Shown one piece after another: positions 60,701-64,000 of a stretch of 64,000 bases of DNA. The DNA comes from Dicaeum eximium (taxonomy: Eukaryota; Chordata; Aves; Passeriformes; Dicaeidae). The notes beneath the pieces were generated by a model. That model was not told where the DNA came from, did no database searches, and saw only the letters and a program-made list of their open reading frames with translations. The translations under genes were made by a program, and so were the position numbers. Each line of letters opens with the position of its first letter. The first letter of the stretch is position 1. The DNA lies in the NCBI GenBank assembly GCA_013396995.1, contig VWZP01008345.1, positions 1,554,551 to 1,618,550 on the forward strand, written 5' to 3'.

Positions 60701-63700
60701 GACCTGGGGCAGCACAGAGTTCATCTCCCAAGAGCCCTGCACTTGCTCCAGGGGCTTAGAGCAGGAAGGGGCACAGGGCAAATATTTTAAAGAGGATTTT
60801 AAGGTAGCAGAGAACTGTATCAAGGTGACATAAACCAGCAAAGGGACAGGAGATGGCAAGGCAGAGAAGCTGTTTGGGCTGTGTGTGTCTCTGAAGAATC
60901 CTTAATGGCATTTCCCACTCCCGTGGACAGGAGCAAGCAAGCAGGGAGCTGCTGGCAGCAGAGCTTGCAGCAGTTTGCAGAGGAAGGCTGGCTGGGAGGA
61001 GGAGATTCTGTGTGTTTTTCTTCCCAAGTATTGTGTTTGTTTGGAAGCTGTTTCCTCACAGAATGGCTGGATAAACACAGCTGTGTTTCAGCCTTGTGGC
61101 TGAGGCAGGAGGAGTTTGCACTCTGGGGCTGTGCTGGCTCACTTTGTTGAGCCCAGCAGGTTGTGCCTGGTGCTCCCAGTGCCCTGCTGCACTTTGCCAT
61201 TCCTGCTGCAGCTGTTGTGTGGAGGGAAGCTGGAGTATTTGATTTTATCTCTGCTGAAAACCTACGAGAGAGATTATTCCTCAAAAGCGAGTGTCCTTAT
61301 GGGAGGAGATTTATGTCAGGTGCTGTGAGCCTAGTCAACCTGAATCCTGGCTCTAGACCAAGTGTAAAACCTTGTTATATTCCAGCCATTTGGACTAACC
61401 TGAAAGTCAAAGCTGCTAATCCCACTAGGCAGCTCCCACAGGACAAAACCCTTCCCCTTTGCAATAAGATCAGAGGCAGAACATGAAAGGAAATGCTGAT
61501 CTTTTCACTCTGTGATGCACAAGTCTTTTGGCTGGTGTGAGGGAGGCTGGGAAGAAAGGTTTGGTTTGTACCAGCAGCCAGGATTGAGGGATGCTGGAAC
61601 AATTGGGACTGGCTTGTTAGCTTTTCATAGATGATTGATTTAGGCCGTCTGGGCAGTTAGCAAGGAATAAATCGTTAGTGACAGACAGGAAGAGACGTGT
61701 CAGGAGTGAAGGCATATTCCAGCAGTGCTCATTAGTCACTGCTCCAAGGGGAAATGTTAAGGCAAATGGATGGTGTTTTATTTTTTTAGGGGGAGCGGCA
61801 GTTGTGCTCCTTCCTGTCTGCAGGGGTGTGAGGCTTCTGCCTCAGAAAAAATGAATGTGTTTCTCTAGCTTGGCACATGGGGGAAAAACAAAATGCAAAA
61901 CCACTGTCACTTTTGGAGCCTGAAATGAGCAAATATCTGGTTCACTGTCCATCAGTGTTCAGTCTTCTGGAGTCTGCCCCAAAACAGAGATGGCAATACA
62001 GTAGAAGCACCTGCTTGTCAGTAATGCTGACCTGGGATTAGTGAAGCAGATAACTGCAGGATGGAGTCTGAATCTGTAAAACCTGCCACTGTAAAGGTAA
62101 AAACCTCCATTCTGCAATGCACTTGGTGCTCTCAGCTGTTTTGGATGGTCTGGAAGCAAACACTGCTGACAGGAAAAATCCACAGGTCTCTTGCCATCAA
62201 GGATACAGTCAAGGTCCAAGCCCTGAGATTGTGCTGGTGCATGGTGGTCAACTCTGCACCAGTGGGAACTGTCCCCATGCACAGTTCATGGGATTCCAGT
62301 ATGTCCTGCAGTTCCCTTGAAAGCCCAGCTGTGGCTGGTGTGTGACAGATGTGCCACCAGTGTCCTGTGCAGGTTGTCCCACCCTGACCAGAGCCATCAG
62401 TCAGACCTGGGCACATCAGGACACACATGAGGGTGCCATGGTGCTCATCTCACTCCCTGGGGCACAGGTGTGACACAGATGAGGTTTCTGCTCTGTCAGT
62501 GGGGCTCTGAGAAGGTGCTGAGCAGGCACAGGGCTGCCAGAGCCACGGCACCCCTTCCAGTGTGGGGTGGGACAGCAGTTGGGTTGTTTCAGCAGTTACT
62601 GTTCCATGGCAGCCAGGGTTTTGATTCAGTAATGGGTGTCCAGGGATACAGCATCATGGAATCATTAAGCAGAACTCATTAAATAGCTGGTTATTTTTAA
62701 CAGCCTCTTGTTCTCAGTTTCCTCCACAGACTGCTGCCTCACCAGATGAACTAAAGGTCTATGCACTTTGGGAAGCTGGTGACACTTATGATCAGGTAAA
62801 GATAAAATAAGTGACATTCCCCACTATATTTTGGAGTGTTCACCATTGTTTGCATCCATGTTTCTGGAACTGGTACAGCAGATAGTTTTCCTCTTTCTCT
62901 ATTGGTGTTTTCAACACCAACCTGTTTCCAGCTGAAAGGAAGCTCATAACAGGTTGGTAATCATGTCAGTAACCATCTCAGCAGCTGTTTCTGAACCTGT
63001 GAGAAGAAAGGATTCTCCAGTGCAGGCCTCAGACCAGGACCCAGTCCAAGGGATTTTTTTCTTTTGATGGTAATGCAACATTAACCAGAGGTTATCAGGT
63101 GTATATGTTTTATCTGTTTATACTTAAGAGTAGGAAATGATTTACAGCACATGTGAGCATCTGCTGAGTTCTAACTGCTCAGAGTAAAGGGAAGGTGCCT
63201 AAGCACCTGTGGATGTGTGGTGCAGTTCCTAGCTCCATGAACTGAATATAGGGAAAGAGGCAAGCACTAGCCAACCTCTTGTCTGCAGTGATGTGAACTC
63301 CCATTGAGGCATGTGAGAGAAATACATTGCAACGCCTTCTTCAGTGTGTTTTTGTACCTTTGGGGCTGCCCCAGGTCACACAACAGCTGCAGGTGTGGCT
63401 GTAGGGTCTGGAGGGAGCCCTGTGGAGCCCTTGGAGGATAAAGGCACTGCTGGAGAGCAGGAATATATGGAATGGTTTCAGGATTATGAGGCAAGAATCC
63501 TCTCATGTAGTTCAGGGAATGTTTTATATGGACTAAGGCACGTGCAGTTTTGATAGGAAGACAGGAATAATTGTTCTCTGTGTACTTATGATACATTTTC
63601 TTTTAAAGCATCGCCAAGTTTTGCTTGAAATCTTTTCGAAAAACTACCGAGTGCGCAGGAATGTCATCCAGAACCAGCTGAGTCAGGAGTGTGGGGAGGA

Positions 63701-63734
63701 TCTAAACAAGCAGGAGGTGGATAGAGTGTTAAAG
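42706..63734 (+). CDS. POLR3E: RNA polymerase III subunit RPC5, nearly complete (last exon outside window)
   Basis: Coding exons: 42706-42741, 43848-43898, 44614-44691, 46174-46289, 46583-46665, 47388-47495, 47952-48001, 48299-48418, 48981-49066, 50088-50132, 50217-50308, 51028-51148, 52691-52772, 54911-54970, 55918-56075, 56248-56312, 57810-58306, 62718-62795 and 63609-63734. They total 2052 bases, exactly 684 codons; human RPC5 is 708 residues, so only a short last exon is missing. RPC5 pairs with RPC4 (POLR3D) in the TFIIF-like subcomplex of nuclear Pol III, which makes tRNAs, 5S rRNA and other small RNAs. The N-terminal dimerisation region (residues 1 to about 220) includes PASMTYDDV and AIDTLNPNYCRSKGEQIALN. 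The acidic stretch DSSQDEAEDDVKQIT is at about 160-174. The C-terminal part has tandem winged-helix domains. A SUMO-type IKEE motif is at 503-506. The acidic insert after it is shorter than I recall for human. Confidence 0.97.
43848..43898 (+). CDS. POLR3E: POLR3E exon (residues 13-29)
   Basis: It encodes IDVFLARSLLEKLYLFQ in 17 whole codons. The acceptor is CTTTTTAG and the donor is GTATTT. It is too short for a reading-frame search but clearly conserved. Confidence 0.95.
44614..44691 (+). CDS. POLR3E: POLR3E exon (residues 30-55)
   Basis: It encodes YPIRPASMTYDDVTHLSAKI and then KPKQQK, the conserved RPC5 N-terminal motif. The acceptor is GTTTTCCAG; the donor GTTGGT is weak. Confidence 0.95.
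46174..46289 (+). CDS. POLR3E: POLR3E exon (residues 56-94)
   Basis: It encodes VELEMAIDTLNPNYCRSKGE and then QIALNVDGTCTDETSTYS, part of the RPC4-RPC5 dimerisation fold. The donor is GTAGGT. Confidence 0.96.
46583..46665 (+). CDS. POLR3E: POLR3E exon (residues 94-122)
   Basis: It encodes KLMDKQTFCSSQAASNVSRY and then AAAVYKK. The acceptor is TCTGTCTGCAG and the donor is GTAAGT. Confidence 0.96.
47388..47495 (+). CDS. POLR3E: POLR3E exon (residues 122-158)
   Basis: It encodes GELHLTPLHGILQLRPSFTY and then LDKADAKHREREAANE. The acceptor is CTTTTTCAG and the donor is GTAAAT. Confidence 0.96.
47952..48001 (+). CDS. POLR3E: POLR3E acidic exon (residues 158-174)
   Basis: It encodes GGDSSQDEAEDDVKQIT, a conserved acidic linker. 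The acceptor is TTCTGGCAG and the donor is GTATGT. Confidence 0.95.
48299..48418 (+). CDS. POLR3E: POLR3E exon (residues 175-214)
   Basis: It encodes VRFSRPETEQARQRRVQSYE and then FLQKRQAEEHWVHLHYYGLK, 40 whole codons of the N-terminal domain. The donor is GTAGGT. Confidence 0.96.
48981..49066 (+). CDS. POLR3E: POLR3E exon (residues 215-243)
   Basis: It encodes DSRSEHERQYLFSQGHGLAE and then NTELIKSP. The end of the N-terminal RPC5 domain lies here. The acceptor is TATTTCCAG and the donor is GTAATG. Confidence 0.95.
50088..50132 (+). CDS. POLR3E: POLR3E 45-nt exon (residues 243-258)
   Basis: It encodes SEYLMMLMPPSIEEE with split codons at both ends. The acceptor is TTCTTCTAG and the donor is GTAAGT. 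Confidence 0.94.
50217..50308 (+). CDS. POLR3E: POLR3E exon (residues 258-289)
   Basis: It encodes DKPMAPSNVLSMAQLRTLPL and then ADQIKILMKN, the start of the first winged-helix region. The donor is GTTTGT. Confidence 0.95.
51028..51148 (+). CDS. POLR3E: POLR3E GC-rich exon 13 (residues 289-329)
   Basis: It encodes VKVMPFANLLSLLGSGTDPT and then AVLRCVQQVALLVQGNWVVK. Nearly every third codon position is G or C, unlike the flanking exons. The donor GTACGG runs into further CpG-dense intron sequence. Confidence 0.95.
51028..51250 (+). promoter_or_regulatory. POLR3E: small intragenic CpG-dense patch over exon 13
   Basis: The exon and about 100 bases of the following intron are rich in CpG, while sequence on both sides is AT-rich. 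No donor- or promoter-specific motif identifies it as a start site. Confidence 0.5.
52691..52772 (+). CDS. POLR3E: POLR3E exon (residues 329-356)
   Basis: It encodes SDVLYPKDTSSPHSGVPAEV and then LCRGRDFV. The acceptor is TAATTAACAG and the donor is GTAAGT. Confidence 0.95.
54911..54970 (+). CDS. POLR3E: POLR3E 60-nt exon (residues 357-376)
   Basis: It encodes MWKFTQDRWVVRKEVAAVTK in 20 whole codons. The acceptor is CCCTTCCTAG and the donor is GTGAGT. Confidence 0.95.
55918..56075 (+). CDS. POLR3E: POLR3E exon (residues 377-429)
   Basis: It encodes LCPEDVKDFLEHMSVARINK, then GWEFMLPYDEDFVKKHPDIV and RQQMLWMGIQA, a winged-helix segment. The acceptor is TTTTCTTTTAG and the donor is GTAAAT. 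Confidence 0.96.
56248..56312 (+). CDS. POLR3E: POLR3E exon (residues 429-451)
   Basis: It encodes LEKVYNLLKEHLTPKKQEAQ and then S. The acceptor is TCTTTCAG and the donor is GTAAAT. Confidence 0.94.
57810..58306 (+). CDS. POLR3E: POLR3E large exon 18 (residues 451-616)
   Basis: This 497-nt exon begins AHPLLVSGEQRVNMAKAKVK with a charged helix after it. IRIKEEPVSVEEPMDTS follows, containing a SUMO-type IKEE at 503-506. It ends in the winged-helix segment with FVLTLSELKRLFNLHLASLP. The donor is GTAAGT. The middle of the exon is GC-rich and variable. Confidence 0.96.
58307..62717 (+). other. POLR3E: POLR3E intron 18, nothing recognised
   Basis: This is the longest intron of the gene, 4.4 kb. 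It is moderately GC-rich around 60-61 kb, with a (TG)n run at about 60427-60441. Several frames of over 100 codons are present, but none shows a conserved domain. Confidence 0.55.
60427..60441. repeat. short (TG)n microsatellite
   Basis: A perfect TG run of about seven units in the intron. Confidence 0.85.
62718..62795 (+). CDS. POLR3E: POLR3E exon 19 (residues 617-642)
   Basis: It encodes FPPQTAASPDELKVYALWEA and then GDTYDQ. The acceptor is TTGTTCTCAG and the donor is GTAAAG. Confidence 0.95.
63609..63734 (+). CDS. POLR3E: POLR3E exon 20 (residues 643-684)
   Basis: It encodes HRQVLLEIFSKNYRVRRNVI, then QNQLSQECGEDLNKQEVDRV and LK. The acceptor is TTCTTTTAAAG and the donor is GTAAGC. The final exon with the C-terminus lies beyond the window. 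Confidence 0.96.
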
Positions 63735-64000
63735 GTAAGCTTCTGTTCACTTTGGGTTTGATCCAAGTAATACATGAGTTTTAATGCTTGATTTGAGCAA
63801 AGGATTATATTTTACCTTGAACTGACAAATGATAAGGATGATAGAACAGTTGTATGGACAAGTCTGTGTTTCAGCTTGTTTTCCTAAAAATGCACTTGTC
63901 TCATTCTGTCTTCTTTCCCTCCAAGGAACAATGGCTCACACATTATTTTGTATTATTGCAACAAATCTCTCTGTCATCTTGGAGCATCAGAGAATAGAGT
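63735..64000 (+). other. POLR3E: start of the last POLR3E intron
   Basis: The sequence opens with donor GTAAGC and continues to the window edge without an acceptor that leads to a terminal exon. Confidence 0.7.

Noticed and set aside
58307..62717. A nested gene in POLR3E intron 18
   Set aside because: Several frames exceed 100 codons on both strands, but they lack motifs, splice-consistent neighbours or a promoter-like CpG island.
1..64000. CRISPR arrays, viral genes, bacterial operons
   Set aside because: There are no regularly spaced repeats, no retroviral gene frames and no operon-like gene packing. The window is ordinary vertebrate nuclear DNA.

Overview
The window reads as bird nuclear DNA. 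Genes are split into short exons with GT-AG introns, several truncated CR1 LINEs are present, and CpG islands mark promoters. The three protein genes lie in the same order and orientation as I remember for human chromosome 16p12: SDR42E2, EEF2K, POLR3E, all on the plus strand. No bacterial, CRISPR or viral features were seen. I cannot name the species.

Layout. Positions 481-2838 hold the last four coding exons of SDR42E2, a short-chain dehydrogenase/reductase with a C-terminal membrane helix. Next comes a CpG-rich block (about 4.15-5.4 kb) with an intact tRNA-Leu(TAG) on the minus strand. A second CpG island near 8.4-8.8 kb is the likely EEF2K promoter. EEF2K is complete: 17 coding exons from 12653 to 32110, 719 codons plus stop, then a 3' UTR of about 2.7 kb ending in a poly(A)-signal cluster near 34.8 kb. 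A CpG island at about 37.7-39.4 kb carries two tRNA-Leu(AAG) copies and the untranslated first exon of POLR3E. This island contains four single-N gaps and duplicated, apparently shuffled blocks. POLR3E coding exons run from 42706 to 63734 (684 codons in 19 exons); only the last few residues fall past the window.

All EEF2K and POLR3E exon phases close exactly, so I consider these two gene models secure. EEF2K encodes the alpha-kinase that phosphorylates eEF2 and slows translation elongation. POLR3E encodes the RPC5 subunit of RNA polymerase III, the enzyme that transcribes tRNA genes. Leucine tRNA genes therefore bracket an elongation regulator, and one sits directly upstream of a Pol III subunit gene.

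The observations most worth a second look are: the tRNA-Leu/POLR3E promoter pairing; the scrambled N-delimited blocks over that promoter; bird-specific changes at two phosphorylation positions in the eEF2K regulatory loop; and an isolated CpG-dense exon 13 inside POLR3E. I found no clearly new biological system.
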